Source: Ophiura sarsii
Lineage: Eukaryota; Echinodermata; Ophiuroidea; Amphilepidida; Ophiuridae
Direction: 5' to 3'
Assembly (NCBI GenBank): GCA_035610835.1
Contig: CM069447.1
Coordinates: forward strand, 44,117,893-44,181,892
Length of the DNA: 64,000 bases
Position 1 is the first letter of the stretch. Each line of letters begins with the position of its first letter. Position numbers and translations under genes: made by a program. The notes below the pieces were generated by a model. The model had not been told where the DNA came from, searched no databases, and worked only from the letters and a program-made list of their open reading frames with translations. Positions 1 through 11,138 of this stretch are shown piece by piece.

Positions 1-11
1 GCAATAAATAA
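1..11 (+). pseudogene. Possible last codons of a fifth receptor gene lying upstream of the window
   Basis: The first 191 bases match the start of the insertion that interrupts the receptor gene at 50090-51142. In that gene the reading frame runs into the insertion and stops at the TAA of ...AAGAAATAA. The same frame here gives the end of a Cys codon, Asn, Lys and a TAA at 9-11. I infer that a fifth, similarly shortened receptor copy ends here. The body of the gene is outside the window, so this rests only on flank homology. Confidence 0.35.
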
Positions 12-191
12 AGATAAAAGTGAAACGCTATGGATCGGATCTTTGAAAGATATAACGATTACTGTGATGGTGATGTCAAATGGAAACTAGCTCCAAACAA
101 CACTAACATTTTCATTGTTAACTAAATAAAGTCTACTTTTGCTTACGCCTATCACATTTTGATGACTAGTGATTGTAAAATCGGAGAAAAC
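1..191 (+). repeat. Duplicate of the 5' part of the retroposed insert that follows receptor gene 3
   Basis: Bases 1-191 align with about 51133-51300, sharing for example TGGATCGGATCTTTGAAAGA and AAATGGAAACTAGCTCC. The match breaks at the GGAGAAAA near 191 and resumes at about 3081-3142, which matches 51301-51361. This copy therefore carries about 2.9 kb of extra DNA between the two parts. Confidence 0.75.
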
Positions 192-929
192 AAGATATTT
201 ACACGGACGGGGAAAAATTGGCAAAATGGGGACGAAAAAGGCGGGAAATCATGTTAAATCAGCCGTTTTTTGACCTGGTTTCTTTGAAATAGGGACCGTT
301 ATGGGGATCTATGGGGATCTTGCCCCCTCGGAGTGGCTGGGCTGGCTACGCGCCTGTGAACAATTCCAGTTACTCAACAGTTGCACAATTTTCATTACAC
401 AATAGTTGGGTATTATTAATCAACCATTTGTTGGGCATTTTAATACCAAGTATTGCTTAATTTGTTAATTGTTTTTATTATATATTGAGCATTTTTGTAT
501 ATCAACACGGGGTAGGCAAATAATGGGAATTCTGGGCGATGCAGCAGAGCTACATACATCACCTACTCTCGGTAGTGAACCGGTAACTTGTAATGAGAAT
601 TCTAGGCGATGCAGCAGAGCTACATACACCACTTCCTCTTGGTAGTGGATCTGTGATTTCTTTTAACATATTATTTAACTACATAATATCTTACATCTCT
701 TATCATTGGTGTTTTTTATTGTGTTTCTTTTATTAAAACAGGCATAGCTCCTGATATAATTGATCGATTTCACTGATTCCTTTTGTCATATGAGCGGAAT
801 AAGTTGCTCTTTGAATACGTGCCTCATTGGTTTGTCAAATTCGTTTGGTCTATTTTTAAACAAATATTCATTCTCGATCAACTTCTTCTTGACTCGCCCT
901 GTATAATTATGAGTAAATCTTAACATATA
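192..929. other. Non-coding DNA with a two-copy tandem repeat
   Basis: No gene is seen. Bases about 524-587 and 592-654 are two diverged copies of a 65-70 bp unit sharing GCGATGCAGCAGAGCTACAT and a GGTAGTG-type end. The rest is AT-rich and has no structure I recognise. The whole stretch is absent from the matching place at 51.3 kb. Confidence 0.5.
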
Positions 930-1977
930 CGAGGGTCATTCTATAAGTTCTACCTCCTCACTCATAACATCGCTAATATGAATGGCAGCCTCATGACATT
1001 TGTCATGATTATAGCTCTAAATCATAGCTACAAATTTATAGTAAATGCTAATTGATACCTATTTCACTTTTGTCATGATGCAATCAAAGCCAGAGAGAGC
1101 TTTTGGACAACGGACACGGAAAATTACCCCAAAGATAAATACATGGGGTTTTTTTCGTTTTCTCTCCGTATTATATGATTAGGTATAACCGTCCGATTTA
1201 AATACTGAAAATAGAAAACAATGGATGATTATTGAATATAATGCTATACTAACATGTATAAATCAGATTGAAGGCAATATTAACCTTTGTAGCTTGCAAA
1301 TAGTATAATATCAACTCAAATGTATTGACACGCCTTTAGCATACTGGAATACTGATATTCAGTCAAATGTTCGTCGTTACAATTCAAGCCACAGTGATGC
1401 CTCGAATGTTATATCTTAACATGATAGAAACTTTTCCTTATATGAAACATTTAGAATAGTTAATCAGGTAGTCAGTGATAGAAAAATATACCTTCGAGTG
1501 ACTTGAAATATATCCATTTAGTCCTGTATAATGAAGATCTATTAGTTCCTATGAAAAGCAAATATGACTTTTGCAGCGGTTCTCTAGGGTAGGGTTAAAA
1601 TTGATGGCTGTCCTGGTCTGGTTCTGGCTAGTTAGAGGGCATTTTCCGTCAAGAAATCAGTCACTTATTCAGTATTATTTAAAAGTCTGTTCAAGAGATA
1701 TTTGTAACTTAGAACGATTTTAATTGACCGATAGGTACATTTTGTCTAGTAGAATTGGCCAAACGAATATCACTTAGGAGATACTTGGCTGGGTTTTTTT
1801 CCGTCGCACTAAATGGAAGTTTGGTTTTTACTACATATCTAGAAAAGTACAATTCAACCAATCTACTATGATTATGTAGCTGAGATTCAAAGCTTTAATT
1901 GTGGAATATTTCATACGAATGGCTTGTATAATAGCAAAGTTATGAGGTAGGAGGTAGAACTTATTGAATGACCCTCA
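930..1977. mobile_element. Mariner-like terminal-inverted-repeat element, non-autonomous
   Basis: The ends are long imperfect inverted repeats: CGAGGGTCATTCTATAAGTT at the left and the reverse complement of TGAGGGTCATTCAATAAGTT at the right, with the match continuing through a TCTACCTCCT segment. Both ends abut TA, the Tc1/mariner target duplication, and the GAGGGTCATTC tip is typical of mariner relatives. The element is about 1.05 kb and has no open transposase frame, so it is decayed or internally deleted. Confidence 0.75.
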
Positions 1978-2255
1978 TATATATATATAAGTTGCGTGAT
2001 TGCCTGAGACAAATACTCAACAGTAGCCCAATTGAAACAATAACGCAATATTTTAGCAACAAAATGAGTTTTGACCGGGGGTTTCCCCAACTTGTTACTA
2101 AATTGTTGTGCTCAACGTTGGGTATTTTTTACTTTTATACAACACCTAGATGTCTACATATGTTGAATAAAATTTAATTAACCATTTACCCGACAGATGA
2201 TTAAACGCAATTAAGCAACGTATTTTGCTCAACATTTTAGCAGTGCATACCAACA

Positions 2256-2423
2256 CATGGCCGAAGGAGACCTGGTCGTCCAAGCACATCATACTTAAAG
2301 TACATACAGCGCTTACTTGGTGACAATAAAGGCATGTTTCAAGAACGTCAGATAGCCACTCTTGCTACAGATCGCCGTGCTTGGAGAAAACTTGTGGTCG
2401 CCTGCTCCGCAGCCGAAGGATGA
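2256..2423 (+). pseudogene. 3' end of a LINE reverse-transcriptase ORF (RTE-like)
   Basis: This 55-codon frame ends in a stop. It starts with an Arg-rich RRRPGRPSTSYLKYIQ segment and closes with a TDRRAWRKLV-type block. This is the usual C-terminal signature of RTE-like LINE polyproteins (a GR.R.RW/Y..I block followed by DR..WR). A short (GAT)n tract follows the stop and could be the tail of a 5'-truncated copy. Clade assignment is from motif memory only. Confidence 0.65.
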
Positions 2424-3080
2424 TGATGATGATGCTTTACACCAACTCCTATCCCATGCGGTCTCTATTAAAAACTAAAGCACCAGCGAAATAACAAAGC
2501 AAAATATTGCGCAATAAATATCCCATAATAATCGCAGACGTGCTAGGCATGCGCAATATAACATGTTTTGATGTGAAAAGTCCAGTACCGGGTTTTATTT
2601 TAATTATCATTTAATTCGCAGAGAAAAAAAAATGATTTGTACACTTTTAACCGCCATTAATGTGAAACTAAATGAATAATATAATTTATGACAAATTTTA
2701 TAGAAAAACAAGAAAAGTAGACGCACCGGACCCCGTAAATGTTTCTAAAAGGAAATGAAACCAATGCCTTAACCACTAGGCCACCATTACATGTACAGAC
2801 GAGATTTGAATGTGAAAAAATATTTATATACCAAACAGAATAAAGTAAACACGACGAATGTAGCAGATTTTGCAAAACTCTATCATTTGTTTTATATTAT
2901 TCAAACCATTTCTCCACAATTGTAACAACATTTATGTGTTCATATTTTCATATCCAGATCTAATATACATTTTAAAGACATCTGGGTACAAATACTGATT
3001 CAAGATAAATGAAAGCAATTCATAGACTCCACCACAACGCCTGAATCTGAATTAAATGTCAACGTCTAAGGACGTTGACA
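2424..3080. other. Non-coding spacer with a possible reverse-strand SINE head
   Basis: On the minus strand, about 2764-2792 reads TGGTGGCCTAGTGGTTAAGG, which resembles a pol III A box of a tRNA-derived SINE. No matching B box is clear, so this is only suggestive. No gene is seen. Confidence 0.3.
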
Positions 3081-3153
3081 AAAACCCAACTAATAATTGA
3101 CACGGACTGGCAAAGACCTACTGCGAAAGACATTCACTGGGTAGGCGTTAAGC

Positions 3154-3640
3154 TTAAATCATTCGCGCACAACGCGCAAAAATTGGCAATGTTAACACTC
3201 AAAAAGTCCAAAAAACGTTCCTACAGCCATCTTGTTAACTTTAAATAATTAAACAATGAAACTAACTAACCAAAAATACAATTTGTTAACTAAAATAGTC
3301 CAGAAAACATTCCTGAAGCCAAGTTGTTAAGCTTGAATCATTCGCGCGCAGCGCGAAAATATTCACAATGTTACACTTCAAAAGGTCCCGAAAAAACGTT
3401 ATATAGGCATCTTATTAAATTTGAATAATGAAACATTATGAAACTAAATCGCGTGAAGCGTTAACAAATTCCAGTTGATTTTTAACTAAAATGGACCGGA
3501 AAAGTTCTTGAAGCTTTTTTTGAAACATTGAAACTAATTCACGCGCAGCGCGTAAAAATTGGCAATTTTAACACTCAAAATGTCCGGAAATTGTTTTCAG
3601 GTGTTCTTTTACTAAAACGGTTCAGAAAACATTTAAAAAA
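3154..3640. repeat. Irregular tandem repeat built around GCGCG..CGCGC palindromes
   Basis: Diverged units of roughly 100-180 bp each start with an ATTCGCGCGCAGCGCG-type palindrome followed by AAAATTGGCAATGTTAACAC. They continue with an ACGTTCCTGAAGCC stretch and TTGAATAATGAAACATTGAA. The same array is found at about 57.37-58.04 kb (segmental duplicate), and a relative lies inside the element at 33.08-33.80 kb. Short frames across it are by-products of the repeat. Confidence 0.75.
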
Positions 3641-3969
3641 CGTAAGCAATGTCAATCAAGTTCAAGTTGTCAGTGTAGGTTTTGTGTATATTCAGACACG
3701 AGAGATGGTTAACTTGATTGTCTCATTGTTGGAAAGACTTGGTGCGATACGAAAACTTCAATATTAAGACCGAAAGGAAAACTACTGAGCCATTATTTTG
3801 TTTCCCTCTGAAATTCGGCTGCTTGGCAACGAGGTTGTTGCTAGACTTTTTATTGGAACGGGGTCGTGGCATATACGATATACTCACATTGAACTTTTCC
3901 TTTTCCATGTCTGGTACATCTTCAATGATGATAATCGTGACTAACTATCCATCCCAGCATCAATAACAC

Positions 3970-4340
3970 CCGGGGGGGGGGGCAGTCAAACATAATGTTG
4001 TACACATGCGTGACCAAAAAAACGCGTAAAAAGGGGTGTTTTTTCAGTGTTGGACGCGTCACGCGCGTGACGCGTTAAGGGTATCAAAAACGCTGATTTT
4101 CAAGAAAAAGGGTGGCTTAAAATCCCGGCTTAAAATACAGGTCGAACGTGTTTAGAGTAACTTATTTTGTTCCCCGTTAAATAGACAAAACTTGTTTAGG
4201 GGTCATATTCTGGCAAGAACCTGTTTAGGGGTCAAAATTTGCAAGGAAAGCGCGCTAAAAACTTGTTTAGGGGGTAATTTTGCTTGCAGGGTAAAACTTG
4301 TTTAGGGGGTGTCTGGAAAAAAATTGGCCACGCATGTGTA
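3970..4340. mobile_element. Short inverted-repeat insertion present only in the first duplicate block
   Basis: The sequence between CATCAATAACA and CCATGGTAACC is absent at the matching place near 58.45 kb, which acts as an empty site. Near the ends TACACATGCGTG (4001-4012) and CACGCATGTGTA (4329-4340) are perfect inverted repeats. The inside has a poly-G run and four copies of CTTGTTTAGGGG. The superfamily is unclear. Confidence 0.6.
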
Positions 4341-4936
4341 CCATGGTAACCATGTCCTTTTGATCGCTAACCCTGGGTTGATTCCTGGTTGAAGTTACAT
4401 GTATCTCGTGCTTTTATAATACATGATTACACATAGTCAACCTGTCAACAACCTGCTATGGTGAACGGGGTGGGGGTGTTATTATTTACATGTATTATTT
4501 GCTTTTGTCCTCCATTTGTATCAGAGCGGAATCAACAATTATGTTTTATCAAAATCTTATTTTATCCCATTTGCAATTGATTACAAACTTGTGCGATTGA
4601 AAAAAAACGTACACAGAAAACAAGCAACTCAACAAACAAACACACATCTAAACAAAACTAAAACAAATAAATAAGTAAAACAAACAAACAACTGAATCAT
4701 AATGAATGAATAGTTAGGCAGGTGAATGAATGAATGAATGGGAAGGTGAATGGATTAAAATAAAATAATAAATAAATAAATAAAAAATAAATAAATAAAT
4801 GACTCATGTCGATCTGATTTAATGGCATGTCACAGAACTTGATCTATTTAACAACTCGAAAACAAAGTATTTAACATTTTTAATGATTAGTTTTCAGAAT
4901 ATTTCACACCTTGTATAGTGCAACACTTCTTATTAA

Positions 4937-5266
4937 AGGTAGGTGTTCCGATTCCTGGACCGATTTTCAACTTGATGTTTTCTATTTTACATGAAGGGTC
5001 ATCCTTGAAATAGTCATATTCCAAAAATTGAGTTGCATAACTCCAATGGTTCTTATTTTAGAAGCACATGGTGACATGGAATTTGCCCATTGAGTAGTAC
5101 ACATACTGACCCTTTGGCAGTATTAATTCACTGCATTATGGCCTATAACGTATAAAATGGAACATATCTTGCGCCTTAGATTTTACAGAAATAATGAGAG
5201 AAATATGTTTTTTCTTTTTATATCAAAATATAATGATGTTAAAAAAAATGATCGGAACATCCACCT
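4937..5266. mobile_element. TTAA-flanked MITE (piggyBac-like)
   Basis: The ends AGGTAGGTGTTCCGATT and the complement of ATCGGAACATCCACCT are inverted repeats flanked on both sides by TTAA, the piggyBac target site. There is no coding capacity over 330 bp. The copy at 59067-59383 is its segmental duplicate, so insertion came before the duplication. Confidence 0.65.
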
Positions 5267-5422
5267 TTAATTAGTCATTTTCACACACGTGGGTATTCAA
5301 TACTATTAAATACATATAAAGATAATATAAGCACGTCGGTTCAAAGTTCATTAAAGCTACAGTATGATCTTTTTCAAATGTTTACACTTTGTTTTCTCTC
5401 TCTCTCTCTTATGATGAAGTTT

Positions 5423-5735
5423 GACTTGTCAGGAAAGACCTTCATGGACTCATCAATCTATCTATGTTCTTCGCTGTATAAGAAGAGAGCTGGTGATTCC
5501 TCCGTCCTGGTTGCTGCTCCCAAATTATGGAATGAGCTCCCAGTACATCTGAGGGAATCTGTTTCCTTGCCTGCTTCAAACGCGCACTAAAACCCATCAG
5601 GCTGTTTCCAACATAATTTGTTATCCTGTTTTCCTTGTTGTTATGTACATATGTACAGATGTAGCGATGTGTAGTCTGTGTAGAGCGCTTTATAAATGAT
5701 TTGTATTATTATTGTTATTGTTTATATTTGACCGT
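5423..5735 (+). pseudogene. 3' tail of a CR1/jockey-type LINE
   Basis: The frame includes KKRAGDSSVLVAAPKLWNEL followed by PVHLRES. This is the familiar C-terminal block of CR1/jockey-type LINE reverse transcriptases (..AAP.LWN.LP..). It is followed by a 3' UTR with AGAGCGCTTTATAAATGATT and a (TTATTA)-type tail. Only the last 45 or so codons remain, so it is 5'-truncated. Confidence 0.7.
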
Positions 5736-6711
5736 ATTTTCCGTAAACCATCACAGAACCTTAACTAAATAATAACTGGAATATGCTTCCAATTTTTTTT
5801 CGACTAAACCTGTCGGGATACATTTTCAAAATTTGAGTTTGAAGTAATAAGGTAGCGTATTGCTCTGTAACTATAACATCTGTGCTTAGTCAAAAAAATC
5901 CTCATAATATGCCTTTAAAGTTAGACAATCAAATACAGTGGTATATTAAACACACACTATCATGACTTGTCTATATAAATACCGATAAGGTCATATTATC
6001 AGATTATCGGAAACGAATGATTCATTCACACAGTGCACCAGCAGTTAATACATCATTGAGAATTGACGAAATAGCTGGACATGCGTGGACAAACGAAGGC
6101 TTTTCTTGCTCTCGCGGCCATGTTTTCTCTTTGGTTATTTTCACCGAAATAAGCTAGGGTTAGGAATACCCCTCAAAAGTTTCACACAGCTCATTGTACA
6201 GGGGTAAACTTTTGGTTTTACACCGGGGTAGGAGAGCTGAACTTGTTTTAAAACCTGGGGGCTTTCTTTGTTGAAAGGGTTTTTTATCAATAATATATAG
6301 ACGCGGCCGGACAAACTGGCGTGCATTAAAAGACCTTACAAATATCATGATATTTTTGGTATTAAATGATAACAATAATATTATCATGTATGTCTCTTCA
6401 GCTATCGTTATTGGGCGACTTTTACCTTGTTGGTTGGCAAAAGTCGGTAATTCAGGCAACACTAGCTGAAAGTCGTCCCCCCCCCCCCCCCGGGAAGTCG
6501 TCTTGTCATCTCTGTGTTTCGTAAACGAGCAGTCACTGTCGTTCTAGACTTCGCCAGTAGCACACCGCTGACGATACCGAGAGAGCGGATGCAGTGAACT
6601 GTGTTGCTCTATGATTTATACAGATAGGAAATTGCTAATGGAAACTTGTTGCACAATTTCTATTGCGGTGTGGTGTAAAGGTTTGTACTAATTATGTACA
6701 TGTATACATAT

Positions 6712-6719
6712 TGACGTCA
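6712..6719. promoter_or_regulatory. Consensus CRE (TGACGTCA) upstream of receptor gene 1
   Basis: A perfect palindromic cAMP-response element lies 1.47 kb before the start codon, in a block conserved among the duplicates. It is intact upstream of gene 4 (60978-60985) and changed to TAACGTCA upstream of gene 3 (48672-48679). Function is not shown by sequence; the distance is large and a chance match is possible. Confidence 0.3.
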
Positions 6720-8179
6720 TCGGTGGACAAAAGGCTACTGTTCTCTTTAACAAATCATTATACCGTAAATAATTAATGAGCGTATAAAGTACTCGGAACT
6801 ACCATGCGAGTTTTATGTGACAAGTGGAATATATGAATCTGTCGCCGCATTACACATGTGTCAGAAGAGAGCACACAAATCAGCAATGGAAACAATCGGG
6901 GATTTACCCTGCGTTCAGAAATGATGCAATATGAATCATTATCTGTAATTATGTTATGACAATAATCATGATGATGATTACAATTTGAGGAATTTGGTTC
7001 AGTACACGGACAAAACTCTCTACTCGGCTCAAGAGTTCATAGGATGTATGCACTTCGTCGCGACGCGTCGGTTTTTACTATATAAAGGGTATTCAAGTCC
7101 GGAAGTCGTGTGAATTCCGTTGTAAAACGTCATAACAGGATTTGCATGTGGAAGGGAACCGGCATAAAGCATGCATAAAGGCACTGAACTACTAACATTT
7201 AATAGCTGCATTTCGGCGGAATCTACCGTTGACTGGAACAGTGGGCTATCGTATAAATCGTTTTGTTCTTTAAATCGTGTAAGTTCAAAGCCCGGTTCAA
7301 AGTTGCCGATGAAAAATCGGGAGACAAGTTGCTTATAAAAACAATTTGAATCGTGTCATTTTCATCGGAAGAGGAAACTGTAATTTGTCAACGGAATTGT
7401 AATCTACACTCCCAAGAAGTGTGTTTTACTGGTGTGGTACCAATCGGTATTTACCATGAATACGGTGTAGCAAGATGAATACACTTTTCAGCTCGTTAAC
7501 AATCTTTATACAAAGTTACTGAGCCATAAATAAACACCAGCACAAAGGTGTTTATTGTTAATACATAAGCGTATTGTTTAACAGTTTTCAAAGGCAGGTG
7601 CTACATACAATACTACGAGATCTTGAAAAACCTTGACTTGGACAGTTCGGGCAGTGATTTACTGATATCAAAAGGAACCACAATCAGTGGAATACATCCT
7701 GCACTTAACAACACCACGACAAACTTGTACATTTGTATGGGTACATGTGTACCGGCATAGGATTAAATTAAATTAAACCTTGGGGCCACACTTTTGAGTT
7801 ATTGTGTTGTGCTGCCCATGAAGCTAGAAGACCTGCTGCCTAAAATACCAAAGCAATCTGAATAAAGTCATCGTCGTGTTTTGCCGTAACACATTTACTG
7901 GTGGTGGTGGAATTGATAAACGCGTGGGAACCTGACAAATCCGACGTGTGTACTAATACGAAATGACCTGAAATCAAGTTGTGTTTATATGAAGTATTCC
8001 GCATAGCATACCACGACCATTTGAGTGATGTCTGGGTCGAGTGGATAATTTTCAGTGACATAGCCTTCGAATTTAACCCTGAACCTGGGAGACATACTCA
8101 TCATATACATGTACCATAAATACTGGATGCATGTACACTGGGTAAACGACGAGTACAGTTTACAAAGTCGTCCGTCTCC

Positions 8180-9280
8180 ATGGAAACTACTATCGCTATG
8201 GAAACGACCAGTTCTATCCCATATTCGGACTCTACGATTTGGCCTAATAAAAATACCACCGGTAATGTAACGGAATCAGGGTTTGTTTTCGATGACATGA
8301 CTCAAAGAATAATAGTTGCCACCGCGGTGATATGTACTTCTGTGCTTGGAATTTTCGGAAATAGCCTCGTTATTATGTCGGTGCTGATGTCGAAAAGGTT
8401 ACGAACTGCAAGTAATACTTTCGTCTTGAACTTAGCCTGTTCCGATTTGTTGACATCGCTGCATACCCCCTGGAACGCGGTGGCTCTTCTGAGCCACTCG
8501 GGATGGCCGCTCCCGCCCGCGGTATGCACCGCCGCAGCCGGGATCATGTTTGTGTGTGTAGGGTGCAGCCTCTACAATCTTGCCTCTATTGCAATTGACA
8601 GATATATTGTTATAACTCGCCTTTACAGAATAGACGGAGGCATCTACCCTCGATATGTATTAGTAATTTGGATTGCGTTAACATGGCTGATACCCTTCGC
8701 TATATTCATTGTACCGCCTCTTAACGGCATTGGAGGAATAGGATACAACTCAAAGTACTGTAGCTGCAGCCAATTGTCCTCGGTGGAAAGTTCCAACACT
8801 TATGACGTCATCACGTCTATTGGAATCTACCCAATCCCTTTGATCATCATCATTTCATCGTATTCAACCGTTTATTTCCATATCCGGCGTCACACCAACA
8901 ATATACTGAACATGTCGTCTGGAGGCACGCGCAATGACGAAGTCACTGCCCGCGTAAAACATCGCCAGGTGCTAATCACCAAAAACATGTTCTACGTCGT
9001 CTGCGCGTTTATTTTCTGCATCACGCCGTACGGCATTAGCCTCGTCATCGACTCCAGCGACCCGGTGGTGCCTTATGTAGCGACATTGGTCCTGATGAAC
9101 GCGTGTATTAATCCGCTGATTTACGCCAAGCATCCGTTGTTTAAGAAAGTATATAGGAAGATTTTAACGTGCAGATGGAAGGAGGTCATTACAGAAGAAA
9201 CGGATAGCATAATGCGTATGAGAACGATCTCGACTCAGCGTTCACCAAACTATATTTCTGTAAAGCAAAATGTAACCTAA
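8180..9280 (+). CDS. Class A (rhodopsin-type) G-protein-coupled receptor, single exon (gene 1)
   Basis: This 366-residue plasma-membrane receptor has no intron. The N-terminus is short, with two N-glycosylation sequons (Asn25, Asn29). Seven hydrophobic segments carry class A anchors: GNSLVI with Asn61 (1.50), Asp89 (2.50), Cys116 (3.25), DRY 140-142, Trp164 (4.50), Cys196 in loop 2 as likely disulfide partner, Pro220/Tyr228 in helix 5, CITP 280-283 and NPLIY 311-315. Helix 8 (KHPLFKKVYRKIL) ends at a possible palmitoyl Cys331. Position 3.32 is Met, not the aminergic Asp; 7.43 is Leu, not the opsin Lys; and the toggle Trp6.48 is Ile. Met3.32 and the overall look recall melatonin/GPR84/moody-type receptors, but the ligand is unknown. 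The ATG sits in METT..METT with ATGG context, and all four paralogues share this start. Nearly identical to gene 4, so a recent duplicate. Confidence 0.93.
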   Translation: METTIAMETTSSIPYSDSTIWPNKNTTGNVTESGFVFDDMTQRIIVATAVICTSVLGIFGNSLVIMSVLMSKRLRTASNTFVLNLACSDLLTSLHTPWNAVALLSHSGWPLPPAVCTAAAGIMFVCVGCSLYNLASIAIDRYIVITRLYRIDGGIYPRYVLVIWIALTWLIPFAIFIVPPLNGIGGIGYNSKYCSCSQLSSVESSNTYDVITSIGIYPIPLIIIISSYSTVYFHIRRHTNNILNMSSGGTRNDEVTARVKHRQVLITKNMFYVVCAFIFCITPYGISLVIDSSDPVVPYVATLVLMNACINPLIYAKHPLFKKVYRKILTCRWKEVITEETDSIMRMRTISTQRSPNYISVKQNVT

Positions 9281-9904
9281 ATTAAACTGACCTGTGAACC
9301 CAGTTCTTTCGTGGCCATTCGGTAGCGTAGTTAGGTGGGGAAGGAGAAGGAACAACTCTCTTCCCTTTGATGCGATTTATGAAAAATTACTGTTTCACAA
9401 ACATTTCATATATTTATTTGGAAACCTTTATTTGTTAAATTAATCGCAATCAAATCATAGGCTAAATAGTAAATACCTTACAAGGTATATTTTATTCCTG
9501 GATCATTAATAATTATTTCATAAAAATTAGAACAAAACTCAACTAATTAAACGTGGCGAGGCTACAATCGGTCACCATCTAAATATTGTAAACCCTGAAA
9601 AAATCCTAGCTACGCCGCCACCGTTGCTCTTTATTCACAATGACTTTCAATTCTTATTTTTCTGGAATATGTAAAGTTTTAGTTGGGAGTCAACTTCTTT
9701 TCATATGTGTCCAACTTTAATATGCCTATTTGTATTGTAATAACATACTGTTAATTGCCTTCAACACATATTTGGCACAATTTATTTTCAAGAGAGGGGA
9801 GCCCAAACTGTAGTTGTGATGATATAAGGCTAAACTTTTTGTGTATACGTACCCCTATTATACACCCATTTTGGGCCACCCTGTATATGTATTGCTGTAG
9901 GCTA

Positions 9905-10367
9905 CTCTCTTAAATTGGCCGATTGAAATATTTCAATCTTTTAGCGATTGATGACAGGAGTCAATCTAAAAAGATTGAAATTGATTTTTGGATTGACTTT
10001 AATACATTTTATAGACTGATTATACCATTCAAATGACATTTAGTGAGTTTTCTTACTGAACTTTTTTAAGTAAACATTTTCAATCTTTTTTCAATCGTAA
10101 CGGATTTCTCCCTAATTGCAGTCGGTAAAAGATTCAAAAACAAAGCAAATCAATCTCTCGATTGAATATTCAGTCTGAAGAGAATTGTCAGTAATTTCAA
10201 TCGCTATAGAAGATTGAGAATCACTCCTTGTGATTGATAGAAAGATTGAACATTAAAATCACTCCACAGAATATTCAATCAAAAAAGATGTGTCCCTAAT
10301 CACAATCGGCAGAAGATTGAAAAATCAATCCTTTTGATTGAAAAGTCAATCGCAAAATTTAAGAGAG
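9905..10367. mobile_element. TA-flanked MITE packed with GATTGAAA / TTCAATC motifs
   Basis: Ends are CTCTCTTAAATT and AATTTAAGAGAG, flanked by TA on both sides. The corresponding place after gene 3 (near 53835) has no element, which confirms insertion. Inside, GATTGA and its complement TCAATC recur more than fifteen times in both orientations, so the element can fold on itself in many ways. No coding frame. Confidence 0.8.
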
Positions 10368-10855
10368 TAAAGTATTAACATGTAGCAATTATCAATTACT
10401 ATTAAGTACACAGGGTACAATTGTAAAATGCATTATCTACCATTACATTTTAGACGAGACCATTAACATTGACTCTATACGCTAGCTTTAGACATGAATT
10501 ACATACTATAGTACTTACAAACCCTCGATGTAAATAATTATACACGAAAATCTGTTAGCACTTTCCACGCGGCAGGCATTTGCAAATTTCACAAAATGTC
10601 AAAGTAATTGAATTTTATAACCATTTCAGAATCACCATGAGAAATACATTAATATAAGTACAAACATACCTAGTATTGATTGATTCAGTAATCTTTGAGA
10701 TAAATCTTGAGAGTTGGGAAAGCCGCGTGGAAAGTGTTAATTTTAGCAAACTGGAAAGTGTTAATTTTAGCAAACTGGAAAGTGAGTTTTGCATTGCAAC
10801 GCTATTATATATGATATCATAAATACTTTATGATGAGACGTAGACTGTTTGTGGT

Positions 10856-11083
10856 TTTAACCCCATGAGAACTAACTGCTGATTGGACGAAATTTAGAAT
10901 GTCATGAATGTGTCAAATATTGTGCCAATCACAGACATTGTTAACAAAATTACAACTTTCAAAAGATTAGCATTAACATATAAAAGCAAAACTATAATTG
11001 GTCATCAAGATGATTGTATCATGTATATTGACCAATGAGAATATACTGTACCAAAGACAGGTAGTGCCCAGGGGGTTAACTAT
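10856..11083. mobile_element. MITE with GTTAACCCC-type ends (family copy 1)
   Basis: A 228-bp unit bounded by TTTTAACCCCATGAGAACTA and AGTGCCCAGGGGGTTAAC, imperfect inverted repeats. CCAAT/ATTGG words are spaced along it. The duplicate at about 55416-55645 is the segmental copy; 12657-12893 is an independent, more diverged copy. Confidence 0.65.
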
Positions 11084-11138
11084 GTAATTGCATCTGTTCT
11101 TCTGCATATCTTGTTTGAAAAAATATTTATTTCACAAT

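Larger units (their letters stand above)
4341..8179. repeat. Duplicated upstream region of receptor gene 1
   Basis: This stretch is nearly identical to about 58460-62397, in the same order, up to the receptor start codon. Differences are small indels, a longer poly-C run in the other copy (6478-6490 versus about 60735-60757) and about 115 bp found only at 59937-60051. The proximal part (6.69-8.18 kb) is also matched by 48.64-50.09 kb upstream of gene 3. It holds the MITE and LINE tail listed separately and no other gene. Distal promoter elements may lie here. Confidence 0.85.
9281..11095. repeat. Duplicated 3' flank of receptor gene 1
   Basis: It matches the flank after the displaced end of gene 3 (52690-55650) and, at its start, the flank after gene 4 (63487-63810). 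Shared landmarks include CCAGTTCTTTCGTGG, TATTTTATTCCTGGATCATT and ACAAACCCTCGATGTAAATA. It lacks the two large MITEs found in the gene 3 flank, so it shows their empty sites at about 9478 and 10507. No gene is seen. Confidence 0.8.

Noticed and set aside
4690..4800. Possible promoter or origin from AATGAATGAATG/AAATAAAT tract
   Set aside because: Simple-sequence microsatellite, also present near 58860-58940 in the duplicate.
8180..9280. Opsin or aminergic receptor identity for the GPCRs
   Set aside because: The retinal Lys at 7.43 is Leu and the amine-binding Asp at 3.32 is Met.
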